From NCBI GenBank assembly GCA_017428785.1, contig JAFRQD010000011.1, forward strand, positions 1 through 64,000: a DNA stretch of 64,000 nucleotides. The letters are read 5' to 3'. The stretch comes from Bacteroidaceae bacterium. GTDB lineage: Bacteria > Bacteroidota > Bacteroidia > Bacteroidales > Bacteroidaceae. The position numbers and the translations under genes were made by a program. Position 1 is the first letter of the stretch, and each line of letters starts with the position of its first letter. The notes beneath the pieces were generated by a model, which was not told the origin of the DNA, ran no database searches, and saw nothing but the letters and a program-made list of their open reading frames with translations. Positions 7,599 to 15,554 of this stretch are shown in pieces.

Positions 7599-9274
7599 TT
7601 GTCCTGCAAAAGCTGTTTTGCATTCTCTCTGGCCGCTTCCGTTACCTTACTTCCGCTAAGCATGTGGGCAAGTTCTGCAATGCGTTGTTCCTCATCAAGT
7701 TGTCGGATGTGCGTTAAAGTGCGACTTCCTTCGTCTTCTTTATAGACAGAATAGTGAGTTTTACCCTTTGCCGCAATCTGAGGGAGGTGCGTGATAGCGA
7801 GAACTTGCTGTCCTACGCCACTACTCATCTGAGCCATAATCTTCGCCATTGAGCTTGCTACTTTACCACTCACGCCAGTATCAATCTCATCGAAAATGAT
7901 GGTCGGAAGGTGCATCTGCTTGCTTGTCAAAGCCTTTAGGGCAAGCATAACTCTCGACATCTCACCACCACTTGCCACATCTGCTAAAGGTCTGGGCGTC
8001 ACACTCTTATTGGCTGAGAAGAGGAAGGTGACGATATCTTGTCCAGAAGGCAGGAGTTCTTCTGTTTTTTCAATACTTGCGTCGAACACAACTGCAGGCA
8101 TATCCATCTGAAAAAGCGTTTCCTTCACAAGCTTTTCTACTTGCTTGGCAGCCTTTGTCCGACCAGAAGAAAGCTTTTCTGCCAGCTTCTTTGCTTTCCC
8201 CTCATCAGCTTCAATCTGAAGTTTCAAAACAAGAATAGTCTCTTCTGAATCAGTAAGTAAGGAAAGTTGAGAACGGATGTCTTCGGCAAGAGCGATAAGT
8301 TCTTCCGATGAATTGACATGATGTTTCTGCTCGAGGGCAAAGAGAGCGTCAAGCCTCTCAGTGACTTGTTGCAAACGAGCTGGGTTATACTCCACATCCT
8401 CAGCAAGATTGTTGATGTCGCTGGCAATATCTTTGACTTCAATAACAACACTTTCAAGCCGTTCCAGATATGCCTCGACAACTGGATACACATTGGCAAT
8501 CTGCTGCATAGTCTGGCTTGAACGGCGAAGAGCATCAATGGCTCCCACACCATTATCGCTGTCATCTCCATTAAGTAAAGCATCGACACCTGAGAGCGCA
8601 ACCTTTATGTCTTCGGCATGCGAAAGGGCACTCTGCAGTTGTTTCAGTTCCTCATCTTCTCCTGGCTGCGGTTTGAATTCGTCAAGCTGCTCAAGTTGAA
8701 AGCGAAGATAATCTTCGTCGCTTTGCCTCTTAGCCAGATTCTCTTCCATCTCTTTCAGCTTTCGACGAGCTTCAACAAGACGAGCATAACAATCTTGATA
8801 CTGAGAAAGCAAATCGGAATGGCTGGCAACAGTATCAACTATGCCTAATTGGAATGCAGGATTCTCGAGCAACAGGTTGCTGTGTTGGGAGTGGATATCC
8901 AGCAGGCGAAGTGCTATCTGACGAAGCACAGCTACACTCACGGGGGAGTCATTGACGAAGGCTCTGCTCTTGCCGCTGGCTGCAACTTCTCTGCGAAGGA
9001 TACATTCCTGAGGTTCATAGTCGAGTTCATTCTCTTCGAAGAGTGCCTGCATACCATAGTCTTCAATATCAAAGATGCCTTCAACTGTGCATTTCGCAGC
9101 TCCAGACATAATGCTTCCTGAGTCTGCCCGCTGCCCCATAAGCAAACCTAAGGCACCAAGGATTATAGATTTACCTGCGCCTGTTTCGCCCGTCATGACA
9201 GAGAAGCCTGGCTGAAGGTCAATATCGAGCGCCTCGATGAGAACATAATTATTGATTGTCAGATGCTTGAGCAT
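7595..9274 (-). CDS. recN: DNA repair protein RecN
   Basis: An SMC-like ATPase that acts in double-strand break repair. Walker A GETGAGKS lies near 30-37, followed by GLLMGQRADS; the ABC signature region (ASGGEMSRVMLALK) and Walker B (IIFDEIDTGVSG) lie near 430-480. The middle is coiled coil. The 559-residue length is normal. Its start lies 26 bases inside the mfd end, and its stop overlaps the tilS start, so mfd, recN and tilS appear to be one transcript with translational coupling. Confidence 0.96.
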   Translation of the reverse strand: MLKHLTINNYVLIEALDIDLQPGFSVMTGETGAGKSIILGALGLLMGQRADSGSIMSGAAKCTVEGIFDIEDYGMQALFEENELDYEPQECILRREVAASGKSRAFVNDSPVSVAVLRQIALRLLDIHSQHSNLLLENPAFQLGIVDTVASHSDLLSQYQDCYARLVEARRKLKEMEENLAKRQSDEDYLRFQLEQLDEFKPQPGEDEELKQLQSALSHAEDIKVALSGVDALLNGDDSDNGVGAIDALRRSSQTMQQIANVYPVVEAYLERLESVVIEVKDIASDINNLAEDVEYNPARLQQVTERLDALFALEQKHHVNSSEELIALAEDIRSQLSLLTDSEETILVLKLQIEADEGKAKKLAEKLSSGRTKAAKQVEKLVKETLFQMDMPAVVFDASIEKTEELLPSGQDIVTFLFSANKSVTPRPLADVASGGEMSRVMLALKALTSKQMHLPTIIFDEIDTGVSGKVASSMAKIMAQMSSGVGQQVLAITHLPQIAAKGKTHYSVYKEDEGSRTLTHIRQLDEEQRIAELAHMLSGSKVTEAARENAKQLLQDK

Positions 9275-12200
9275 ATTTTGTATTGTTTATTTGTTTCAGT
9301 AAATCAACGGCTTCGCTGATTGTGTTGACTTCGTCGATGAGGAGACTTATCTTGCCTTTGTCTTGCTTGAAATGGCAGCGATAGGCATTGGCTTTAGCAT
9401 ATTCCACTATTTGTCCGAAGATACGACCATTGTAGAAGGGATTGTCATCATCAGGACCAAAGAAGAGTCTTGCATGGCCAGCCTTTAAGACTATGCGCTC
9501 ACAGCCGAAATGTTTGCCAAGCCTGCGAAGTGTAACGACTTTCAACAAGTCTTCTGCCTCTTGTGGAGGCGAGCCAAAACGGTCTATGAGACGTTGCCTG
9601 AAGCGCTCCACATCTTCATCCCTTTCCATGCCATCAAGCTCACGATAGAGAAGCATGCGCTCGCTGCTTGTCGGCACATAGTCTTCGCTGAAGTACATTG
9701 GCAGGTTGCTATCAAGCTGACAGTCATCTACAACATCTGTGCTCTCCACGATATTGCCTTCACGAACCTCTTCTGCATAGAGTTCATGGAATTCTTCGTT
9801 GCGAAGTTCTGTTACAGCTTGTGAGAGTATCTTCTGGTATGTCTCGTATCCAAGGTCAGCAATGAAACCACTCTGTTCTGCTCCAAGCAGGTTTCCTGCG
9901 CCGCGAATATCCAGGTCTTGCATGGCTATGTGGATGCCGCTTCCCAAGTCGCTGAAGTTCTCAATAGCTTGAAGCCGACGCCTTGCATCAATGTTAAGTG
10001 CGGAGAGTGGCGGTGCAAGAAGGTAGCAGAATGCTTTTTTGTTAGAGCGACCTACTCGCCCTCTCATTTGATGAAGGTCAGAGAGTCCGAAGTTGTGTGC
10101 GCCGTTGATGATGATGGTGTTGGCATTGGGTATGTCCAAACCGCTCTCAATGATGGTTGTAGATATGAGGACATCGTAATCATAGTTCATGAAGTCCACC
10201 ATAATCTTCTCAAGTTCTTCGGGAGGCATCTTGCCGTAAGCCACCGCCACACGAGCATCAGGCACATGTTTGTGAACAAGTTCGGCGAGTTCGGGCAATT
10301 GGCTGATGCGATTGTTCACAAAGAAGACCTGTCCGCTTCTGCTCATCTCGAACTCAATTGCTTCTGCTATGACTTCGGCATTGAAGGTGCAAAGCTGCGT
10401 CTGTATCGGATAACGATTAGGTGGAGGAGTCTGGATGACACTCAAATCCCTTGCTCCCATCAAACTAAACTGTAAGGTTCGGGGAATGGGAGTAGCTGTC
10501 AAGGTTAAGGTATCTACATTGGTCTTCAACTGACGAAGCTTCTCTTTGGTTGAGACACCGAACTTCTGTTCTTCATCAATAATGAGTAGCCCTAAGTCCT
10601 TAAAGCGAACGCTCTTGCCGATAAGCTTATGCGTACCTATTATTATATTGACGGAACCCGTCTTAAGTTCTTCGAGAATCTGTTTCGTCTGTTGTTGTGT
10701 TCGTGCCCGTGTCAGGTATTCTATCTTGACAGGAAAGTCTTTCAGGCGACTTGTGAAGGTTTGGAAATGCTGATAAGCAAGCACAGTCGTCGGCACAAGA
10801 ACTGCCACTTGTTTGTTATCGACACAAGCCTTGAAAGCAGCCCTCACAGCCACTTCCGTCTTGCCAAAGCCAACATCTCCACATACGAGCCTGTCCATAG
10901 GCCTTTGCCTCTCCATATCTGCCTTGACATCTTGCGTAGCTTTGAGTTGGTCGGGCGTGTCCTCGTAGAGGAAACTTGCCTCAAGCTCGTGTTGCATGAA
11001 GCTGTCGTGGCTATAGGCGAAACCTTTCTCTTCTCTTCTTCGACTATAAAGGAGAATAAGGTCTCGCGCAATGTCCTTAATCTTCTTCTTCGTCCGCTCT
11101 TTCATGCGCTCCCATGCACCAGTCCCGAGATGGCTGATGCGTGGCGGTTCGCCTTCTTTGCCTTTGTATTTCGAGACCTTATGAAGAGAGTGAATAGAGA
11201 CATAAACTGTGTCGTCGCCAGAGTAGATAATCTTGATGACTTCCTGCATCTGGTCGCCATTCTTCATGTTCACCAAGCCGCCGAACTTGCCAACACCATA
11301 ATCTATATGCACCACATAATCGCCAACTTCGAACTGCTGCAACTCTTTGAGAGTCAGCGCCACCTTTCCGCCCATTGCCTTTTCGCTACGAAGATTGTAC
11401 TTGTGGTAGCGGTCAAAGATTTGGTGGTCGGTGAAGAAGGCCACATGGAGGTCGTCGTCTATGAAACCTGCGTGCAGAGCGTGGTCGACAGGAGTGAACT
11501 GAATGCCTGTTTCCTTATCGTGGAATATGCTTTCGAGTCGGTCCGTCTGTTTCTGGCTATCAGCCAAAATGAAGAGTTCTGTGCCTTCGTCTTGCAACTT
11601 TTGGAAGGCTGAGATGAGCAAATCGAAGTTCTTGTGGAAGATAGGTTGTGGGTGAGTGTGGAAGGAGAGTCTTTTGCCAACTTGCCCTTCAACGGGAAGG
11701 CTTTTCAATTCAATACGACGGAAGTTGAGAATCTGTTTCTTGAACTCTTCTGGCTTGACGAGCAGAGCGGTCTCATCTAAATCTCCTTGAGGAGAGACTT
11801 CTTTGCTTTCAATTATCGCTGAATGACTAAACCCGTCATTAAATGTCTGTTCTACTATGTCGCACAGGAAAAGCAAGTCCTTCGTAACAAGCACAGCATT
11901 TTCGGGTAGGAAACTGAGAAAGCTTTCTCGGCTAAGGTTTTGCCCATCCATCTCGGACACTAAGGAAATACTTTGCTGGCGGTCTTTGCTGAGCTGGCTA
12001 TGCACCTCGAAAGTTCTGATGCTATCCACTTCGTCTCCGAAGAAATCGATGCGATAGGGCAGTTCATGGGAGAAGGAATAGACATCGATGATGCTTCCTC
12101 GGACTGCAAACTGTCCTGGCTCATAGACATAATCAGTCCGTTTGAAGCCGAAGCTGAGCAAAGTCTCCTGCACAAACATGATGTCCACACGCTCTCCGAC

Positions 12201-12653
12201 TCTGAGGTTCAATGTTTGCTCGTTGAGCTTCTGCTTCGTCACAACAAGCTCGGAAAGTGCTTGAGGATGTGTCACGATATAGAGTGGCAGGCTTCCCGAA
12301 GAAAGACGCGACAGAACTTCTGTCCTGAGTATCTCCTGTCCGGCATTCCTTTGCCCGAACTTGATGGCTCTGCGGAAACTGCTTGGGAAGAAGAGCACTT
12401 GCTGGTCGCCAAGCAGTCGGGTGAGGTCATGATAGAAATAGCCCGCTTCCTCCTCATCATCGAGGATAAAGACATAAGGCGTGTTCAAAACCTGTGGAGC
12501 CTTTACTGCAAGAGATGCAAAAACGAGAGCAGCCGAACTTCCTTGAAGTCCAGCAAGTTGAATGGTTCTGAATGAGCCTTTCTGCATCTCAGCCGCAAGG
12601 GCTTTCACGCCTGGATGCCTGGCATAGATGCTCTGTAGTTTCTCTATCTCCAT
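9249..12653 (-). CDS. mfd: Transcription-repair coupling factor
   Basis: It removes stalled RNA polymerase at lesions and recruits UvrA. In order: a UvrB-like N-terminal region, a CarD-like polymerase-interacting domain (FEVGDYVVHIDYGVGKF), a RecG-like translocase with Walker A (GDVGFGKTE) and DEEQ box, helicase motifs (TATPIPRTLQ, QMRGRVGRS), and the C-terminal TRCF domain. The 1134 residues are typical. A well-spaced promoter lies directly upstream, and recN and tilS follow as a repair/tRNA operon. Confidence 0.97.
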   Translation of the reverse strand: MEIEKLQSIYARHPGVKALAAEMQKGSFRTIQLAGLQGSSAALVFASLAVKAPQVLNTPYVFILDDEEEAGYFYHDLTRLLGDQQVLFFPSSFRRAIKFGQRNAGQEILRTEVLSRLSSGSLPLYIVTHPQALSELVVTKQKLNEQTLNLRVGERVDIMFVQETLLSFGFKRTDYVYEPGQFAVRGSIIDVYSFSHELPYRIDFFGDEVDSIRTFEVHSQLSKDRQQSISLVSEMDGQNLSRESFLSFLPENAVLVTKDLLFLCDIVEQTFNDGFSHSAIIESKEVSPQGDLDETALLVKPEEFKKQILNFRRIELKSLPVEGQVGKRLSFHTHPQPIFHKNFDLLISAFQKLQDEGTELFILADSQKQTDRLESIFHDKETGIQFTPVDHALHAGFIDDDLHVAFFTDHQIFDRYHKYNLRSEKAMGGKVALTLKELQQFEVGDYVVHIDYGVGKFGGLVNMKNGDQMQEVIKIIYSGDDTVYVSIHSLHKVSKYKGKEGEPPRISHLGTGAWERMKERTKKKIKDIARDLILLYSRRREEKGFAYSHDSFMQHELEASFLYEDTPDQLKATQDVKADMERQRPMDRLVCGDVGFGKTEVAVRAAFKACVDNKQVAVLVPTTVLAYQHFQTFTSRLKDFPVKIEYLTRARTQQQTKQILEELKTGSVNIIIGTHKLIGKSVRFKDLGLLIIDEEQKFGVSTKEKLRQLKTNVDTLTLTATPIPRTLQFSLMGARDLSVIQTPPPNRYPIQTQLCTFNAEVIAEAIEFEMSRSGQVFFVNNRISQLPELAELVHKHVPDARVAVAYGKMPPEELEKIMVDFMNYDYDVLISTTIIESGLDIPNANTIIINGAHNFGLSDLHQMRGRVGRSNKKAFCYLLAPPLSALNIDARRRLQAIENFSDLGSGIHIAMQDLDIRGAGNLLGAEQSGFIADLGYETYQKILSQAVTELRNEEFHELYAEEVREGNIVESTDVVDDCQLDSNLPMYFSEDYVPTSSERMLLYRELDGMERDEDVERFRQRLIDRFGSPPQEAEDLLKVVTLRRLGKHFGCERIVLKAGHARLFFGPDDDNPFYNGRIFGQIVEYAKANAYRCHFKQDKGKISLLIDEVNTISEAVDLLKQINNTKYAQASDNQ

Positions 12654-12663
12654 AATCGGGCTG

Positions 12664-12694
12664 CAAAGTTAAGACATTTCCGCGAAGTATGCAA
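12664..12694 (-). promoter_or_regulatory. Strong predicted promoter for mfd-recN-tilS
   Basis: On the minus strand TTG (12692-12694), a 20-base spacer and TAACTTTG (12664-12671) match the Bacteroidetes -33/-7 consensus. The -7 box ends 10 bases before the ATG, so transcripts would be almost leaderless. The promoter lies between the mazG stop and mfd, so mfd need not depend on mazG transcription. Confidence 0.7.
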
Positions 12695-12704
12695 GGAAAT
12701 CTTC

Positions 12705-13490
12705 CTACTCTGCCTTTTTTGCCTCATTCCAGAGGGCATCCATCTGGGCAAGCGTCATTGCCTTCAGTTCGAGGCCTTGCTCCTTTGCTTTCTGCTCCAC
12801 ATAATTGAAGCGGCGGATGAACTTCTGGTTCGTATGTTCAAGGGCGTTGTCAGGATTTATATGGTAAAGCCTTGCTGCATTGATGAGACTGAAGAGGAAG
12901 TCGCCATATTCTGCTGTTTGCTTCTCGATATTGTCTTCCTTTGAAAGCTCAGCCTGAAGCTCGCCAAGTTCTTCTCTGACTTTATCCCAGACGTCCTCCT
13001 TTTTGTCCCAATCGAAGCCCACAGCCCTTGCCTTGTCCTGTATGCGGTATGCCTTGATGAGCGACGGGAGGGAGTGGGGGACGCCTCCTAGAACAGTCTT
13101 GTTGCCGTCCTTCTCTTTCTGTTTGATCTGCTCCCAAGCCATCACGACATCGCCCGCTGTTTTAGCCACAGCATCGCCATAGACGTGGGGATGCCGGAAG
13201 ATGAGCTTGTCGCAAAGCTTGTTGCAGACATCGGCAATGTCGAACTGCTCCTTCTCGCTTGCAATCTTTGCATAGAAGACGATGTGGAGCAGCACATCGC
13301 CCAATTCCTTTTCTATATTAAGGACGTCATCCTTCAGCAGAGCATCGCAAAGCTCGAAGGTCTCCTCAATGGTGTTCGGCCGAAGACTCTCGTTGGTCTG
13401 TTTGTGGTCCCACGGGCACTTCTCCCGCAGGTTGTCCATCACATCCAGCAAACGACCGAAAGCCTCCAGTTTCTGTTCTCTCGTATGCAT
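12705..13490 (-). CDS. mazG: Nucleoside triphosphate pyrophosphohydrolase MazG
   Basis: It hydrolyses NTPs to NMP and pyrophosphate and helps clear damaged nucleotides. The 261-residue length fits the two-domain form. The first MazG domain shows CPWDHKQTNESL, EETFELCDAL and EKELGDVLLHIVF; the second holds EELGELQAEL and EYGDFLFSLIN, with the usual Glu/Asp metal ligands. ATG at 13488-13490 has an upstream TAACTTTG at 13538-13545 (minus strand). It is divergent from the sigma factor gene. Confidence 0.95.
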   Translation of the reverse strand: MHTREQKLEAFGRLLDVMDNLREKCPWDHKQTNESLRPNTIEETFELCDALLKDDVLNIEKELGDVLLHIVFYAKIASEKEQFDIADVCNKLCDKLIFRHPHVYGDAVAKTAGDVVMAWEQIKQKEKDGNKTVLGGVPHSLPSLIKAYRIQDKARAVGFDWDKKEDVWDKVREELGELQAELSKEDNIEKQTAEYGDFLFSLINAARLYHINPDNALEHTNQKFIRRFNYVEQKAKEQGLELKAMTLAQMDALWNEAKKAE

Positions 13491-13532
13491 TATGATAAAT
13501 TAAGAATTAAAAGTAATGATTTAAGGAATATC

Positions 13533-13595
13533 TTGCACAAAGTTACACCTTTTTGTGCAAAGCAGCCTGCAAATCGCACTTTTTCATTGCACAAA
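13533..13595. promoter_or_regulatory. Candidate operator: three TTGCACAAA words between mazG and the sigma gene
   Basis: TTGCACAAA (13533-13541) and its exact inverse TTTGTGCAA (13552-13560) form an inverted repeat with a 10-base centre; a third TTGCACAAA lies at 13587-13595. The inverted repeat overlaps the mazG -7 element (13538-13545) and lies upstream of the sigma promoter. A dimeric regulator site is inferred. The pair could also form an RNA stem. Confidence 0.4.
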
Positions 13596-13618
13596 ACATA
13601 AAAAATTGGTTAAAATGC

Positions 13619-13649
13619 TTGCAAGAATGAAGAAAAAGCCCTTACTTTG
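13619..13649 (+). promoter_or_regulatory. Predicted promoter of the ECF sigma gene
   Basis: TTG (13619-13621), 20 bases, then TTACTTTG (13642-13649), which matches TAnnTTTG at seven of eight positions. The start codon is 82 bases further on, so the leader would be about 75 bases. Confidence 0.45.
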
Positions 13650-13731
13650 CGTCGTCAAAACAATAATAACGCACTAAAACCGTTTGCCTATCGATACAGA
13701 CATTACTCCAAAACCATACTTTTGAGACGTA

Positions 13732-14322
13732 ATGAATAATTTATCTGCAATGACCGACCACGAACTGGTTGTATTGTATGAAGAAGGTAACGACAGTGCA
13801 TTTGATGTTTTGCTTGAACGCCATCAGGCTTACGTATATTCCTATATCCTCTTTTTGGTAAAGGACAGCGATGTTGCCAACGATTATTTCCAAGACACAT
13901 TCTCGCGTGCCATTGTGGCTATTCGTTCCCACAAGTACCAGACAAGCGGAAAGTTCAGTGCATGGCTCATACGCATCGCGCACAACCTCATCCTCGATCA
14001 GGGACGCAAGACCGAGACGGCACAGACCGTTCGCGAAGACCAAGTCAATCCCAAGGCCCTCAACAGTCTGCGCCTCAGCGATGCCACCCGAGAGGACGAG
14101 ATGATCGACTCCCAGACTCGTCAGGACATACGCCATCTGCTCGACTACCTGCCGGAGCCTCAGCGCGAAGTTATCATCATGCGTTTCTACGACGATCTCA
14201 GCTTCAAGGAGATTGCCCAACTGACTGGTTGCAGCATCAACACTGCCCTTGGCCGTTGCCGTTATGCCCTCATCAACCTCCGCAAAATAATCGGCGAGAA
14301 GCGTTTCAGCTTGGTCGGATAA
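13732..14322 (+). CDS. RNA polymerase sigma factor, ECF type
   Basis: A 196-residue group 4 sigma-70 factor. Region 2 (about 20-85) includes VANDYFQDTFSRAIV; region 4 (about 130-185) includes LPEPQREVIIMRFYDDLSFKEIAQLTG with its helix-turn-helix. The linker carries an acidic stretch (DATREDEMIDSQ). No anti-sigma gene lies next to it, so control is probably transcriptional or remote. It stands alone between mazG (divergent) and a methyltransferase gene (convergent). Confidence 0.9.
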   Translation: MNNLSAMTDHELVVLYEEGNDSAFDVLLERHQAYVYSYILFLVKDSDVANDYFQDTFSRAIVAIRSHKYQTSGKFSAWLIRIAHNLILDQGRKTETAQTVREDQVNPKALNSLRLSDATREDEMIDSQTRQDIRHLLDYLPEPQREVIIMRFYDDLSFKEIAQLTGCSINTALGRCRYALINLRKIIGEKRFSLVG

Positions 14323-14435
14323 GACCATCTTCTGCACAATATTGCAGGAAGGAAACAGGAGCGCCCCTCAAAAGCGGAGCAGGGTATATCATCTAACGAT
14401 ATATAGTATAGAATATATAGTATGGAGTTTTCGTC

Positions 14436-14580
14436 CGTGCGGACTTGATAGTTCCTTCGTGCGGACTGTCCGACAGCATTCTCTCTAGGACTTATAAAAA
14501 TCCTCGTGTGGATTTCCCGATTTTCACGTGTGGATTTCACAAAATCCTCGTGTGGATTTTGCAAACATCTCGTGTGGCCT
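14436..14580. repeat. Tandem 22-bp repeat array (locus 3)
   Basis: Four units have cores CTCGTG (14503), CACGTG (14525), CTCGTG (14547) and CTCGTG (14569), exactly 22 bp apart, followed by TGGATTT and a TTTGCAAA-like half. Two earlier CGTGCGGACT words at 14436 and 14458 are also 22 bp apart but out of phase with the main run by 3 bp. The array lies in the 367-base gap between convergent genes (sigma factor and SpoU methyltransferase). A duplicated ATATATAGTAT word lies before it at about 14400-14424. Confidence 0.85.
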
Positions 14581-14689
14581 TGGCTGCACCCTTCCTTTGC
14601 CTTCAGCCACTCCGCTCCTCTAATGGGCGGAGAGCAGGTAATATCCCTTTCGGGGGAAATGGGAGAGGAGCACATGAGAGCCCGAAAGC

Positions 14690-15454
14690 TTATGTCCGTC
14701 TGCGGAACTCGGCACAGACGATGCCTGTTGCAACGGCCACATTGAGGCTTTCCGTTGTGATGGAGCCTTTCGGGAAGTTGGGGATGAGGAGCCGACGGGT
14801 GACATGTTTCGCCACCTCGTGGCTGATGCCGTTCCCTTCGTTGCCCATCACAATGATGCCGCCTTCAGTAAGCTCTTCCTCGTAGATGTCCGTTCCATCA
14901 AGGAAGGTGCCGTAAACAGGCATCTTTGCTTTTTCCAGCACTTCTGCGAGGTTGCAGTAATGCACCTTCACTCTTGCCAGAGCGCCCATGCAGGCTTGGA
15001 CGCATTTGGGATTGTAGACGTCGGCTGTGCCCTCGGAGCAAAGTATGTCGCGGATGCCAAACCAGTCGGCTATGCGCAGTATGGTGCCCATGTTTCCAGG
15101 GTCTTGCACTCCATCGAGAGCAAGAAGCAATCCCGTTTCCAAAGCCTTCCTTATGGGGATGGGATTGTGAATCGGGAAAACAGCCAATACGCTTTGAGGG
15201 GTGCGCAGCAGGCTGGCTCTTTCCAGTTCTTGCTGACTGACCTCGTCCACCGCACAGTTCGACAGTGAAATGTGGCTTGTGAATTGTGGATTGTCTTCCA
15301 ACCATTCCCTTGTGGCAGCCATGTATAGCGGGGTGAAGTAGGGCAGGAGTTCGCCCACAAGCTTAGGGCCTTCTGCCACGAAAGCATTATGCTGCAAACG
15401 ATACTTACGCATCTCCAACGATTTGATCCATTTGATGCGAGCCTTGCTTATCAT
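14690..15454 (-). CDS. RNA 2'-O-methyltransferase, SpoU/TrmH family
   Basis: It transfers a methyl group from S-adenosylmethionine to a ribose 2'-OH of rRNA or tRNA. The N-terminal substrate-binding domain (MRKYRLQHNAFVAEGPKLV) is followed by SpoU motifs: LDGVQDPGNMGTILRIADWFG with the conserved Asn, IIVMGNEGNGIS, and IPNFPKGSITTESLNVAVA in a trefoil knot. I chose ATG at 15454 (254 residues) because the MISKARIKWIKSL start is typical; the 22 residues before it look non-coding. The exact target site is unknown. Confidence 0.88.
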   Translation of the reverse strand: MISKARIKWIKSLEMRKYRLQHNAFVAEGPKLVGELLPYFTPLYMAATREWLEDNPQFTSHISLSNCAVDEVSQQELERASLLRTPQSVLAVFPIHNPIPIRKALETGLLLALDGVQDPGNMGTILRIADWFGIRDILCSEGTADVYNPKCVQACMGALARVKVHYCNLAEVLEKAKMPVYGTFLDGTDIYEEELTEGGIIVMGNEGNGISHEVAKHVTRRLLIPNFPKGSITTESLNVAVATGIVCAEFRRRT

Positions 15455-15542
15455 AATTGTAAATTGATAATTGAAAATGAAAGGATGCCACAAAGTTACA
15501 AATAATTCTTCATTCTTCACTCTTCATTCATCACTTTTTTTG

Positions 15543-15550
15543 TATCTTTG
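15543..15550 (+). promoter_or_regulatory. Predicted -7 element for tamL, almost touching the start codon
   Basis: TATCTTTG matches TAnnTTTG and ends four bases before the GTG start at 15555. If used, the mRNA would be leaderless. No clear -33 TTG is seen. Its position supports the GTG start over the upstream ATG at 15471. Confidence 0.5.
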
Positions 15551-15554
15551 TGGC

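Noticed and set aside
13732..14322. An anti-sigma partner for the ECF factor
   Set aside because: The next gene is a convergent RNA methyltransferase and the previous one is divergent mazG; no membrane anti-sigma gene is present.
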